From NCBI RefSeq assembly GCF_900116855.1, contig NZ_UETD01000011.1, positions 10,400 to 74,399 on the forward strand: 64,000 bases of DNA. The letters are read 5' to 3'. Each line of letters begins with the position of its first letter. Position 1 is the first letter of the stretch. The stretch is from Ruminococcus flavefaciens. GTDB lineage: Bacteria; Bacillota; Clostridia; Oscillospirales; Ruminococcaceae. The notes beneath the pieces are model-generated. The model worked only from the letters and a program-made list of their open reading frames with translations, did not search any database and was not told the DNA's origin. A program made the translations under genes and the position numbers. Below, piece by piece: positions 8,622-18,038 of this stretch.

Positions 8622-8653
8622 AAAAGCTCCGATCTTTACAGGTCGGAGCTTTT
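8622..8653. terminator. Bidirectional terminator between the TPR gene and the CotH gene
   Basis: Stem AAAAGCTCCGA/TCGGAGCTTTT (8622-8632 with 8643-8653), with A and T tracts on both sides. It serves the convergent genes on either side. Confidence 0.85.
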
Positions 8654-8660
8654 GTATGTA

Positions 8661-11366
8661 TTATTTGCTTGTATCTTCAAGGAGTGCCCTTCTCATGGCG
8701 ATAAGGTCGAATACGTCGATAACGCCGTCCTGAACCATATCTGCACTTTCGGGGCTTGCAAGCTCTGCACTGCTGTCTGCAAGGAGCCATTTCTGAAGCA
8801 GTACAAGGTCGCTTACGTTAAACTGTCCGTCGTTGTTCACATCACCGATGACTTCTTCCGCAGCTTCGCCCTCGTAGACTGCCTTTACAGTGGCATCTGC
8901 GCTGAGTTTAAGGCTTATTTCGGCGGAATTCTTGCCGCCCTCGGTTATCTCCGCGCCGTTAATTATCCAGTGAGAGAAGGTCTGACCCTCCTCGGGAACG
9001 GCTGTGAGAGTCACATCGTAATCGGAGTGGTACTTGCCGCTCCATTCCGAGGTCTTGCCAAGATCGAGGGTGTTGAGCTTTATACCGCCGCAGTCGGCAT
9101 TGTTGCTGACTGTGAGGGTGTGGGGCTCTGAGGAGAGCTTCATTGCTGACCTTGTAGTGCGCTCTGCATAGGAGAAGCGCTGAGCATAGAAGTTGGTAAC
9201 TGTGGATATCTCGCTTTCAAAGCGTCTCTCGCCGTTGGAGCCGGAAAGGCTGTTGGACTGGAAACGTGCAAAGGTATCTGCGACCTGCTGCTTGTAGGTG
9301 TCCTTATACCAGCTGATAACTTCCTTTGTCCTGTCGGGTGTGAAGTTATAGTTGCCGAGGTCCATCATCGTCCTTGAGAAGCCAAGGCGGAACTCATCAT
9401 TTTTCATGAGGCTGATGAACAGCTTTGCCAGCTCGTTGTTGGTGCTGCTGAGTCTGTTGTAGCAGTTGGCGCTGACAGACTTGTCAGCTGAACCGTAAAG
9501 CCCCTGTCCCGACTCGGTATCAAAGAGTATCATGCGCCATTTTCCGTCGGCATAGGGATTTGTCTCGTCGATGGTATCGGCACGCCATGCAGCGTAGTTG
9601 CGCTGGGGCCAGTCTGCATTAGCCCAGTATATCTGAGCTGCGAAGTAGTCCATAAAGCCCTGTATATCTACCTTATTGCAGAACTCCTCATAGGAGATGC
9701 TTCCGTCGGCAGCATCCTTGCAGAGCCGGCTCCAGTCCTGCTGGTCGGCTTCGGAGCCGTCCTCCAGCTCGCCGTTCTTTATCATGGCGATATCGCTTTC
9801 CTTTACGCCGTAGTGCTCGCTGAGGTAAGAGGTGCTTATCCTCTCCATGAGCTGATATATGCCCCAGAACTCGCCGTCGATAAAGACGATGCACTCGGTG
9901 GTCGCCTGATGTGCGAAGGCTCTGTCGGCAATAAGTGACTGATTTATGCTGTCGCGGAAGAATGCGAAGGTATTGTCATTTCCACCGTTTCTGAGAACGA
10001 GACCGTCGTACTTCTTGACAGCCTTACCGTTCTTTGCTTTTACTGCTGTGCCATTGAAGAAATCATAGCTGAATTCGGATGCACCGTATTCCTTACGGGT
10101 GTATACATTGAAGCTCTTCTGGGGGAGACATCTTGAGTAGTTGCCCTTGATGCGTATTCCAACATTCTCCTCAAGGACCTTTTCTCCGTTGTCAAAGAGG
10201 GTGAAGTGAGCGGGACGCTCCCAATCCTTGCCTCTCTGTGTGTAGTTTGCTGCTATTTCCCAGACATTGGGAGCTCTCTTGGGCTCCACCCTGCCCTCGG
10301 GACCGCCGTGTTCATCGGGACCTGCGTGTTCTTCAGGCTTTTCGCCTTCCTTTGGCTTATCCCCTTCCTTCGGGGGATCCTCCTGCTTTTCGCCGCCGTA
10401 GACCTTACCGAGGCAGTATATACCCTTGTCATAGTCAAAGAGATTATCGGGGTCGGTGACGAGGGACACCACCTTCATTTTTGGATAATAACCCGAATTT
10501 GTCTTGCCTATGAAGTAGGTCTTGGTGACGGGCTGGCTGATATTACCCTCGCTGTCCACGGATACGGCGCGGATGACCGCTGCCTTGTCCACGCTGCTGC
10601 GCGGAGCCTCGGCGTTATTGGGGACAATATCCCTTCTTGCGCTGAGACGGTTCTCGGTATCGGACATATCGTCGATGGTTATGGGCTCGGTGTATTTTTC
10701 CGACTCCGCCGTAGGGTCGCTGCCGTCTGTGGTATAGTAGACTGTGCAGCCCTCGTCTGCGGAGAGAGAAAGGGTGAAGCTGCTGTCGTAGAATCCGCTT
10801 TCCATGGAAAATACGGGCTGATGCACCGCATTGCTGCCCTCGGGAGCAGTATTTGCCTGAGCGGGGGAGCAGCTGAGCTCATAGAACTCGCCGCTGCCGT
10901 CGGGGTACTGTCCGTATGAGGTATCTGCGGCAAGAGCGCCGAAGGTGAGTGTGTCCACAGTGTTGCCCTGAGGGTCCGTGAGCACCAGAGTTTCGCCTGA
11001 TGTTGAGAGCCCGAAGGGAGCTACCCTGCTGTCTGTGAGAGCGCCGTCGCTGTCGCAGGGAATGAGAAGTCTCTCACCTGCGGCGACCTTAGTGCCCTCG
11101 GGGATAACGTAGAGATAGGGCTTGTCGGCTTTGTCGGAGAGCCCCCAGCCGGAAAGGTCTGCGGCGCTGCTGCCGCCGTTGTAGAGCTCTATCCAGTCGA
11201 AGAACTGTCCGCTGCCTGTGTCGTATGAAGTGTTCTTAGAGCAGACCTCGTTTATGGTCATACCGCTCTTTGCTTCGGCTGAGGCAGGGAGGTAGGCAGA
11301 GGTCTGCATTACCAGACCGAGACAGACCAGCCCCGCAGCCGTTCTGAGTTTAAAGTGATTTTTCAT
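8661..11366 (-). CDS. Secreted lamin-tail / CotH-kinase protein with dockerin
   Basis: 901 aa. A Sec signal peptide (KNHFKLRTAAGLVCLGLVM..., cut near ASA-EA) is followed by a lamin-tail domain (~35-150, INEVCSKN, DWIELYN, LSGWGLSD) and a chitobiase-like beta domain (~200-290, VYYTTDGSDPT). A Lys/Glu/Pro-rich insert (~340-375) leads to a CotH-kinase domain (~385-720; GIRIKGNYSR, LRNGGNDN, GEFWGIYQLMERI, ILFDTESG). A basic/beta domain (~765-840) and a C-terminal dockerin (GDVNNDGQFNVSDLVLLQKW and VQDGVIDVFDLIAMRRALL) complete it. CotH proteins are atypical secreted protein kinases, and dockerin-linked forms occur in cellulosomal bacteria. The ATG at 11366 has an AGGAGG site seven bases away; longer in-frame upstream starts have none. 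It would dock on a cohesin scaffold at the cell surface; its substrate is unknown. Confidence 0.88.
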   Translation of the reverse strand: MKNHFKLRTAAGLVCLGLVMQTSAYLPASAEAKSGMTINEVCSKNTSYDTGSGQFFDWIELYNGGSSAADLSGWGLSDKADKPYLYVIPEGTKVAAGERLLIPCDSDGALTDSRVAPFGLSTSGETLVLTDPQGNTVDTLTFGALAADTSYGQYPDGSGEFYELSCSPAQANTAPEGSNAVHQPVFSMESGFYDSSFTLSLSADEGCTVYYTTDGSDPTAESEKYTEPITIDDMSDTENRLSARRDIVPNNAEAPRSSVDKAAVIRAVSVDSEGNISQPVTKTYFIGKTNSGYYPKMKVVSLVTDPDNLFDYDKGIYCLGKVYGGEKQEDPPKEGDKPKEGEKPEEHAGPDEHGGPEGRVEPKRAPNVWEIAANYTQRGKDWERPAHFTLFDNGEKVLEENVGIRIKGNYSRCLPQKSFNVYTRKEYGASEFSYDFFNGTAVKAKNGKAVKKYDGLVLRNGGNDNTFAFFRDSINQSLIADRAFAHQATTECIVFIDGEFWGIYQLMERISTSYLSEHYGVKESDIAMIKNGELEDGSEADQQDWSRLCKDAADGSISYEEFCNKVDIQGFMDYFAAQIYWANADWPQRNYAAWRADTIDETNPYADGKWRMILFDTESGQGLYGSADKSVSANCYNRLSSTNNELAKLFISLMKNDEFRLGFSRTMMDLGNYNFTPDRTKEVISWYKDTYKQQVADTFARFQSNSLSGSNGERRFESEISTVTNFYAQRFSYAERTTRSAMKLSSEPHTLTVSNNADCGGIKLNTLDLGKTSEWSGKYHSDYDVTLTAVPEEGQTFSHWIINGAEITEGGKNSAEISLKLSADATVKAVYEGEAAEEVIGDVNNDGQFNVSDLVLLQKWLLADSSAELASPESADMVQDGVIDVFDLIAMRRALLEDTSK

Positions 11367-11512
11367 GTTTTCCTCCTGATAATCTGGCGCCCATCGGTTA
11401 TTATATCTCTTTATTCCGTGTCCGATGAGGGCTCTGACGGTATCAGTGTTCCGTATAAAAAACAATTAGTCTCGGTGATCTGTATTTTTTTCTGCGATCA
11501 GACTTTTAATGT

Positions 11513-11541
11513 ATTATAACATATTAGTTTGAAAAAAGCAA
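11513..11541 (-). promoter_or_regulatory. Promoter of the CotH-dockerin gene
   Basis: Minus strand TTGCTT (11536-11541), 17 bp, TATAAT (11513-11518), giving a leader of about 140 nt. The following 11542-11801 between the two divergent promoters shows no gene or clear element. Confidence 0.7.
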
Positions 11542-11801
11542 TACATAAGGCTTAAAATAGCCTTTTCTGCTTTCGCGTTGAACAGAGGAGCGAGGGAAAG
11601 CTCCCGTATATGGTGTATTTGCAGTTTCTGCTGTTTGGGATCGGGAACACATTTATACTGTTGAACGGTCATATCAATATATAGTAATACGCAGCCGCTT
11701 TATCAAAAACGGGGTATCGTAAAGAAAATATATAAAATTTTCATGCTGCCATTTATCTATTATATACACACGATAGTACAGATTTTTGGTACAATAAATC
11801 A

Positions 11802-11830
11802 TTGATTTCTGCTCAAAATGATAGTATAAT
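11802..11830 (+). promoter_or_regulatory. Promoter of the HEFGH/dockerin gene
   Basis: TTGATT (11802-11807), 17 bp, TATAAT (11825-11830), about 70 nt before the start codon. Confidence 0.7.
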
Positions 11831-11898
11831 GATGTAGATGAACTAACGTGATACTTCCGATGGGGATTTGGGGACGATCTGAAACGGAGGAATGTACA

Positions 11899-14580
11899 AT
11901 GAAAAAAAGGCTTTCAGCCGCTCTTACGGGCGCAGTTATGGCATTGTCAATGGCACAGGCACTGCCCGCACCCGCAAATGCTGCGGAAGAGTACCTTATC
12001 CGCGACAAATGGGGCTACTGTAAGACTGCAAATTACGTTGAATCAGAACACTTTGTAATTTTCTACGGCAACAATGACACCACGGGAAAGGTCAACGACG
12101 CCTTTCTCAAGCGTAATCTGGAGGATTACGAGAAGCTCTGGAAATGCTACGGCGAATTTCTCGGCATGGAGAATATGAACGTTGACGTCAACGGCAGGAG
12201 CACACAGAAGTACAAGACAAATGTGTACCTGACCTATACGGGACTTGACCAGTACCCCGACGGCTGGGCGTTCATGAGCGCTGAGGACGGCTACGGCATA
12301 GAGATAATCAGCCCCGAGGCAATGCTTGACGACCTGACCATAGCACACGAATTCGGTCATGTTGTCACCATGCACCAGAAGGCATGGGAGGGACAGGATA
12401 TCACAGGCGCATGGTGGGAGCCCCTCGCAAACTGGTTCCGCGAGATGTATCTTGCCAGCGATTACTACACAGGCGACGTAAAGACCTGCTGGTTCGAGCC
12501 GTATATACGCAATCTGAGCCTTACTCTCCCTCACGGAAGGAACTACTATGAGGTATGGCCCTTCCTTGTGTATATCTCCTATAATCCCGACAACATCGAG
12601 GGACTGGGAATAAACAGCGTCAAGCGCATTATTTCCGAAGCAAAGCCGGGGGAATATCCCTTTGATACCATCACAAGGCTTTTCGGCACCGATGCACAGA
12701 CCATTTTCGGACACTACGCAAAGCGCATGGCTACCTTTGATTTCGGCGCAAAGGAAGCCTATCAGAAGGAGTTCAATGATAAGCTGAACTCCCAGCCTTT
12801 CTACAGAAATCTTGTCTATACTCTTCCCGACGGGCAGGGCGGCGGAGTTTACCGCGTTCCCGAGGAGGAGGCGCCCATGCAGGCGGGCATAAATATCATC
12901 CCTCTGAAGCTGACAGGCGGCGATATTTCCGTCAGCTTCCGCGGACTCTCCGACGACGGCAATGCAGGCTGGAAGGCTTGTATCGTAACTGTTGACGGAA
13001 ACGGCAAAGAGACCTACTCCGATCTGTTCGGTGACGGCGAGTCCATGACAGCTTCCGCACAGGGAGCGGCTTCCGCTTACCTTACGGTAACGGCAATGCC
13101 CAAGACTCTCTACAAGTGCAACGCCTTCCATAAGGACGACGTTTCCACATACAAAAACGGTGACGAGCGCAGAAGATACCCCTATGAGATCACTGTGAAC
13201 GGCGCTGATATCGACTATTCCACAAGGTATCAGAAGGGCAGGGGACACGCTCACCCCAACGGAGGCGGCTGGGTAGCGGACTCCGCCAAGGTGGACAGCT
13301 CCGTATATGTGGGACCCGATGCCATGGTACTGGGAAATGCGGTGCTGAAAGGCAATGTCCGCGTTGAGGACCACGCCATAGTCGCAAATCAGGTGACAGC
13401 TTCCGATAATGCCATTATATGCGGTCACGCCATAGTTGACGGAGGCGGCTGGGTCTATGACAACGGCTGGAAATCGGGAACAGTTACCCTCAGCGGCAAT
13501 GCTGTAATAGGCGACAGTGCCGTTGTGTTCAATTCCTGCAAGGTCTCGGGCAATGCAAAGGTGCTCCAGAAGGCATATCTTGCCGATGCTGTGACCATAG
13601 GCGATGATGCTGTGGCAAAGGGTATGGCTTATGTCTACGGAACGGCTTCCTACACGGGCACAGCTATCCTCGACGGTGACTTCTGCAACGATCAGTCGAA
13701 GAACAGCGGCGTCAACTACGGCTGGCTGGACGACAACGGCGGTCACAGGACCGAGGACGGCTATACCGCCGCATATGAATTTACAGACGAGTCCAAGGTG
13801 TGGGCTAAGGATAAATATGCCGCTACGGACGCGCTCATAAGCGGTGCGCAGTGGGAGTCCGAAAGAACATCCGCAAAGGGCGTTCTCAGCTTTGACGGCG
13901 AGGACGACTATGTTATACTTGATGATTCGGCAGTCAGGGCAAGAGACCTCCAGATAAGCTTCGGAGCGCTCTGGAAAGGCGGAAAATCCGCGCAGGATAT
14001 CTTCCGCTTCGGAGACGACAAGGCTTATATGAGCTTTTCTCCTTCAAATAGTGAGGGCAGGGCTGAGCTCGTCATCACTGACGGAACAAAGACCGAGAAG
14101 CTCACGGCTTCATCGGCACTGACAAAAGGCGAGTGGAGCAAGGTGACCGTCCGTATCTCGGGCGGAAAAGGCTCTCTCATAATAAACGGCGTACAGGCAG
14201 ACAGCAAAGATATGTCCCTTACCCCTGCTGATGTATTCAGCGCAGCGGACAGGGACGACTGCTACATAGGCAGGGGCGGAGATGCTTACTTCAAGGGTGC
14301 TGTGGACTATATGAACTTCTACTATAAGGACACTGCAGAGCCCTCTGTTACCTATTCGGGCAGAGAAGAAGCAGACGATACCGATCCCGTATCCGCAAAG
14401 CTCAGAGGCGATGTGAATGCGGATAAGCAGTTCAATGTTGCCGACCTTGTAATGCTTCAGGGTTTCCTCCTCGGCAGGAATGACCTGATTGACTGGCAGG
14501 CAGGAGACCTGATCGAAGACGGTGAAATAGACGTCTTTGACATGGTATCGATGAGAAAGCTCATCATATCAGGCAAGTAA
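11899..14580 (+). CDS. Secreted metalloprotease-like (DUF6055/Svx-like) protein with hexapeptide solenoid, LamG-like domain and dockerin
   Basis: 893 aa. A signal peptide (KKRLSAALTGAVMALSMA..., cut after ANA) precedes a ~300-residue domain containing IAHEFGHVVTMHQ with a zincin HExxH motif at about residue 150, and WWEPLANWFREMY shortly after. This resembles the DUF6055 (Svx/AvrXca) family, so peptidase activity is plausible but not proven. Residues ~450-590 are a run of hexapeptide-like repeats (VYVGPDAMVLGNAVLKGNV...) predicting a left-handed beta-helix. A LamG-like jelly roll follows (~630-810; LSFDGEDDYVILDD, DDCYIGRGG), then a dockerin (GDVNADKQFNVADLVMLQGF, LIEDGEIDVFDMVSMRKLI). The ATG at 11899 follows GGAGG; an upstream in-frame ATG would put 17 extra residues before the signal peptide. 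It is probably a cellulosome-attached enzyme acting on plant or microbial glycoprotein. Confidence 0.85.
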   Translation: MKKRLSAALTGAVMALSMAQALPAPANAAEEYLIRDKWGYCKTANYVESEHFVIFYGNNDTTGKVNDAFLKRNLEDYEKLWKCYGEFLGMENMNVDVNGRSTQKYKTNVYLTYTGLDQYPDGWAFMSAEDGYGIEIISPEAMLDDLTIAHEFGHVVTMHQKAWEGQDITGAWWEPLANWFREMYLASDYYTGDVKTCWFEPYIRNLSLTLPHGRNYYEVWPFLVYISYNPDNIEGLGINSVKRIISEAKPGEYPFDTITRLFGTDAQTIFGHYAKRMATFDFGAKEAYQKEFNDKLNSQPFYRNLVYTLPDGQGGGVYRVPEEEAPMQAGINIIPLKLTGGDISVSFRGLSDDGNAGWKACIVTVDGNGKETYSDLFGDGESMTASAQGAASAYLTVTAMPKTLYKCNAFHKDDVSTYKNGDERRRYPYEITVNGADIDYSTRYQKGRGHAHPNGGGWVADSAKVDSSVYVGPDAMVLGNAVLKGNVRVEDHAIVANQVTASDNAIICGHAIVDGGGWVYDNGWKSGTVTLSGNAVIGDSAVVFNSCKVSGNAKVLQKAYLADAVTIGDDAVAKGMAYVYGTASYTGTAILDGDFCNDQSKNSGVNYGWLDDNGGHRTEDGYTAAYEFTDESKVWAKDKYAATDALISGAQWESERTSAKGVLSFDGEDDYVILDDSAVRARDLQISFGALWKGGKSAQDIFRFGDDKAYMSFSPSNSEGRAELVITDGTKTEKLTASSALTKGEWSKVTVRISGGKGSLIINGVQADSKDMSLTPADVFSAADRDDCYIGRGGDAYFKGAVDYMNFYYKDTAEPSVTYSGREEADDTDPVSAKLRGDVNADKQFNVADLVMLQGFLLGRNDLIDWQAGDLIEDGEIDVFDMVSMRKLIISGK

Positions 14581-14621
14581 TTCCCGGTGATACGGGATTA
14601 CTGAATATATCCTTGTAAAGT

Positions 14622-14665
14622 GGGAAGGGCTGTGTTCTTTAGGCGGACACAGCTCTTTCCATTTT
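14622..14665 (+). terminator. Terminator after the HEFGH/dockerin gene
   Basis: 14-bp stem (14622-14635 with 14647-14660, two or three G-T pairs) followed by ATTTTTG. Confidence 0.85.
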
Positions 14666-14798
14666 TGTCTTTTATACGGCAAAGTCTTACTGCTGTCGGA
14701 AAAGGGACATTGATTATTGATATAGCACTATATGAAGTAATATAATTCGCAAATACTTGTGGTATAATACAAAAATCAAATCATAAATGATTAATGTG

Positions 14799-14827
14799 TT
14801 GACAATGTGAAAATTGCGTGATATAAT
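14799..14827 (+). promoter_or_regulatory. Perfect sigma-A promoter of the small membrane / lipase operon
   Basis: TTGACA (14799-14804), 17 bp, TATAAT (14822-14827): a full consensus match, about 65 nt before the first gene. Confidence 0.85.
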
Positions 14828-14893
14828 ATGATATATGTCGAAAAATCGGCAAGTAGTTTACTTTATTGCCAACACATCCAAGGGGGGCGTGAA

Positions 14894-15208
14894 ATGAGAA
14901 AAGTAATGTTTTTTGCTTCGACATACCTGCTCTATTTTGCAATGGGATTTGTTACACTCAGATTTGTGTATATGTGGCTGATGGATGAATCAAGACTTAT
15001 GGAGGAAACTGTGGGAAAGACCGCGGTCCTTGAAAAAGTTGCGTTCTTTGCTCCGATGATAATAATGATAGTCGTTGAGATAGCAGCATTTATCATCGGA
15101 AAGAAGCTCTTTGGATCGTGGACATGGAAAGATAAGATACTCCTGCCTGTCTGCTCCGTATTAGGGCTTGTAAGCTCTGTGGTCCTTATTGGATTACTCG
15201 ATCCGTGA
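14894..15208 (+). CDS. Small three-helix membrane protein
   Basis: 104 aa with three predicted membrane segments (about residues 4-25, 48-68 and 82-100; VMFFASTYLLYFAMGFVTL, MIIMIVVEIAAFIIG, VLGLVSSVVLIGLL). I do not recognise the family. The ATG at 14894 follows the strong site AGGGGGG, so it is preferred to an in-frame ATG at 14828 that overlaps the -10 box. It shares the promoter with the vWA-lipase gene 41 nt downstream and could help in its export or anchoring; this is inference from position only. Confidence 0.72.
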   Translation: MRKVMFFASTYLLYFAMGFVTLRFVYMWLMDESRLMEETVGKTAVLEKVAFFAPMIIMIVVEIAAFIIGKKLFGSWTWKDKILLPVCSVLGLVSSVVLIGLLDP

Positions 15209-15249
15209 ATGCGGATCTGTAATAATTATTTTATTTGAAGGGAAATGAT

Positions 15250-17946
15250 ATGATGATGAAGAAATTCCTCAGACTTCTGTCAACAGCGGCAGCAGGGATA
15301 ATGGCATTCACTATGATCCCGAAGCTTCCCGAGACAGAGGTAAACGCAGCAGACCCTGACCGCTATACGGTGCTCGTTCTCGATACATCGGGAAGTATGA
15401 GAGGTACACCTATGATTAAGGAGCGCGAGGCAGCAGAGAAATTCTGTACCGATATCCTTAATGCAGGGGGTAACAATTATGTTGCTCTTGTAACTCTTAA
15501 CACAAGATCAAATGTAGTAACACCTTTTACCACCGATATCGACACGATATCAAGTGATATCGCAGCCCTCAATGCAAGCGGCGGAACAAACTACAGTGAT
15601 GCACTTAACACAGCAGGCTCTCTCCTTGCGGACGTTGACGCTTCCAACATAAGGAACATAGTATTCTGTTCCGACGGACTTCCCGAGGACGGCTCAAGAT
15701 CAACAACGGGCCGCTATACTTCTTCCGATGACAGCTACTGTTACAGCTATGCAAATGCAGCTTATGATATAGCAACGGGACTGAAGGAAAACTACAATAT
15801 CTATACTCTCGGATTTTTCCACAGCCTCAGCGGTAAGAAGCTTGATTTCGGCACACGCCTTATGGCGGATCTGGCAAGCTCGGCTTCACAGGCATATAAC
15901 GTTACCGATCCCGATCAGCTCCTTTTTGAATTCGGCAATGTGGCTCAGACGGTGCTTACAAACGATAATTACCCCATAGTTCTCATTCCCGGTATCATGG
16001 GAAGCAGACTCTATTCGGATTCAGACTGCACAGATATGGTCTGGGAGCCTACGCTTACTTCAACGGGGCTGAAAGATAAAATAAATAAGGATAAGACCCT
16101 TTATGTTCATAATTATGATAGCACTGGCGAGCCCATAGATCAGAATGCAATTACTGATGAAGGTGACCGAGAGGTAGGAGCAAACAAGACCATGAAGGAT
16201 CTCATAAACGAATTATGTGAGAATATGGGCAACAGAGGCGTTTATGTCTTTAATTATGACTGGAGAAAGAGCAATAATATAAGCGCAGAATCCCTTAATG
16301 AATTTATCAATGCTGTAAGCGCAAAGACAAACTGCCCTAAGGTAGACATAGTTGCTCATTCAATGGGCGGACTGGTAACTTCCAAGTACCTTACCATATA
16401 TGGTGACAGCAAGACAGAAAAGATCATTACCTGCGGAACACCCTATGAAGGCGCACCTCATCTCCTTGAGGCTATAGATACTTCAGTAGTTCTTAATGAC
16501 TGGTTCCTTGATCAGGGACTGGTACTCAAGGGTCTTGACAGTGATACAAAGCGCTCATTTGACGGCGTTGCAGAGCTTACACCTACAGAGAGATACTGCC
16601 AGACATATCCTATGCAGAGAAATAATCCTGATCTGCTTTCTCCCACACCTTCATTTGATATGTCATATCAGGAATATACCGACACTCTTAATAATATCTT
16701 TGGCACTACAGCTACAACAAATGCCATAACTTTCCAGAATTCTCTGCGTACAGCGAACGGATATAATGCTTTACTTGATTATGACAACGCATATTTTGTA
16801 GTCGGTCAGGAAAAGAAGACTGTTAAAGAAGCTGTATTTGCTAACGATGTGGATGGCGACCCGTTCTGTTATGATGTTATCTATACTAATAACGGCGATA
16901 ATCAGGTGCCCTATACATCAGCTACCATGATGGGACAGATCGATGCATCAGCTTCAAATGTATATCCCGTTTCGGATACACATATCGGAATGCTTAAAAA
17001 CAGCGGCGTTATCTCATGGATCGTGGGAGTTCTCAGCAGTAATGTACCTCAGGTACAGCCTGTTGCTCCTTCACTTACACCCTACACAGTAATCAGGATC
17101 GCCTGCCCCGTTGACGTAGAGATCTCTGACGGAAACGGCTCACTCAGCTCCGTAAAGGGCTCAGAGTCATTCAGCGCTTCATTCGGACGTCTTGACCTCA
17201 TCGGCGTGGACAACGATATCAAGATGATCTGCATGGACGAGGATACAAACCTCGACGTTAACCTTACAGGTACAGGCACAGGCACAATGAACTACACTAT
17301 CCGTCACTACACAGCAAACGACGAACTCATTGACGAGCGTACATTCGAGAATGTACCCATCACAGACAAGACAGTCATCAAGACAAAGGCAAACAACGAA
17401 GACACAACAGTACTCAGCGTAGACAATGACGGCGACGGAAATGAAGACGCTACATGGACAGCAAAGAAGAACGAGGACGTTACAGTTCCCGATTCCGAGA
17501 GAGTTGCCATGACAGGCATCAACGCTTCCATCGATGCAGCAGAGCTTTCAGTAGACGATACAGCAAAGATCACTGTTACAAAGGACCCCGAGAATACTAC
17601 CGACAATATGACAGTAACATTCTCCAGCAGCGACGAGAACGTGGCAACAGTTGATGCAAACGGCGCTGTAAAGGCAGTAGGAGCAGGCAATGCAACTATC
17701 ACTGTTACAAGCTCAAACGGCTTCACAAAGGAGATAAATGTCAGCGTAAAGGCTGCTTCCACCACATCAACAACTACAACAACTACTTCAACAGTTACAT
17801 CAACAACTACCGCAGCAAAGACCACAGCAAACTCCTCCAACTCACCCAAGACAGGCGACACTACACCTATCACAGCTTACGTTATCACAGCATTTGCATT
17901 CGGTATCGGCGCAGTTCTTGCAAGACGTTCCAGAAAAGAGGACTAA
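15250..17946 (+). CDS. Cell-wall-anchored vWA / LCAT-type lipase fusion
   Basis: 898 aa. Signal peptide to about residue 35. A von Willebrand A domain (~38-235) carries the MIDAS motif LDTSGSMRG and the later NIVFCSDGLPEDG. An alpha/beta-hydrolase domain (~245-600) of LCAT/PGAP1-like type follows, with VLIPGIMGSRL, VFNYDWRKS and nucleophile motif AHSMGG near residue 370; a late SDTHIGML supplies a candidate catalytic His. A Big_2 Ig-like domain (~750-835), a Thr/Ser-rich spacer and a sortase signal SPKTG with membrane helix and RRSRK tail end it. It would be a surface-displayed lipase or acyltransferase with an adhesive vWA domain; the substrate is unknown. The ATG at 15250 has AAGGGA 6 nt upstream; a TTG at 15235 and ATGs at 15253 and 15256 are also possible. 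Confidence 0.85.
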   Translation: MMMKKFLRLLSTAAAGIMAFTMIPKLPETEVNAADPDRYTVLVLDTSGSMRGTPMIKEREAAEKFCTDILNAGGNNYVALVTLNTRSNVVTPFTTDIDTISSDIAALNASGGTNYSDALNTAGSLLADVDASNIRNIVFCSDGLPEDGSRSTTGRYTSSDDSYCYSYANAAYDIATGLKENYNIYTLGFFHSLSGKKLDFGTRLMADLASSASQAYNVTDPDQLLFEFGNVAQTVLTNDNYPIVLIPGIMGSRLYSDSDCTDMVWEPTLTSTGLKDKINKDKTLYVHNYDSTGEPIDQNAITDEGDREVGANKTMKDLINELCENMGNRGVYVFNYDWRKSNNISAESLNEFINAVSAKTNCPKVDIVAHSMGGLVTSKYLTIYGDSKTEKIITCGTPYEGAPHLLEAIDTSVVLNDWFLDQGLVLKGLDSDTKRSFDGVAELTPTERYCQTYPMQRNNPDLLSPTPSFDMSYQEYTDTLNNIFGTTATTNAITFQNSLRTANGYNALLDYDNAYFVVGQEKKTVKEAVFANDVDGDPFCYDVIYTNNGDNQVPYTSATMMGQIDASASNVYPVSDTHIGMLKNSGVISWIVGVLSSNVPQVQPVAPSLTPYTVIRIACPVDVEISDGNGSLSSVKGSESFSASFGRLDLIGVDNDIKMICMDEDTNLDVNLTGTGTGTMNYTIRHYTANDELIDERTFENVPITDKTVIKTKANNEDTTVLSVDNDGDGNEDATWTAKKNEDVTVPDSERVAMTGINASIDAAELSVDDTAKITVTKDPENTTDNMTVTFSSSDENVATVDANGAVKAVGAGNATITVTSSNGFTKEINVSVKAASTTSTTTTTTSTVTSTTTAAKTTANSSNSPKTGDTTPITAYVITAFAFGIGAVLARRSRKED

Positions 17947-17987
17947 GATAAAAAGCCCCGTTAAAGGGAACTGATACATAATAATAT

Positions 17988-18038
17988 GAGCCGCAGCAGC
18001 TCCCATCATGGGGAAGGGAACTGTTGTGGCTCTTTTTT
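17988..18038 (+). terminator. Terminator after the vWA-lipase gene
   Basis: Stem GAGCCGCAGCAG (17988-17999) with CTGTTGTGGCTC (18021-18032), an inner CCC/GGG pairing and TTTTTT. It also lies at the 3' end of the convergent GTPase gene. Confidence 0.85.

Noticed and set aside
12043-13746. 567-codon open frame on the minus strand
   Set aside because: Antisense to the HEFGH/dockerin gene, with low-complexity Ile/Val/Ala/Cys-rich translation and no ribosome site; a shadow of its codon usage.
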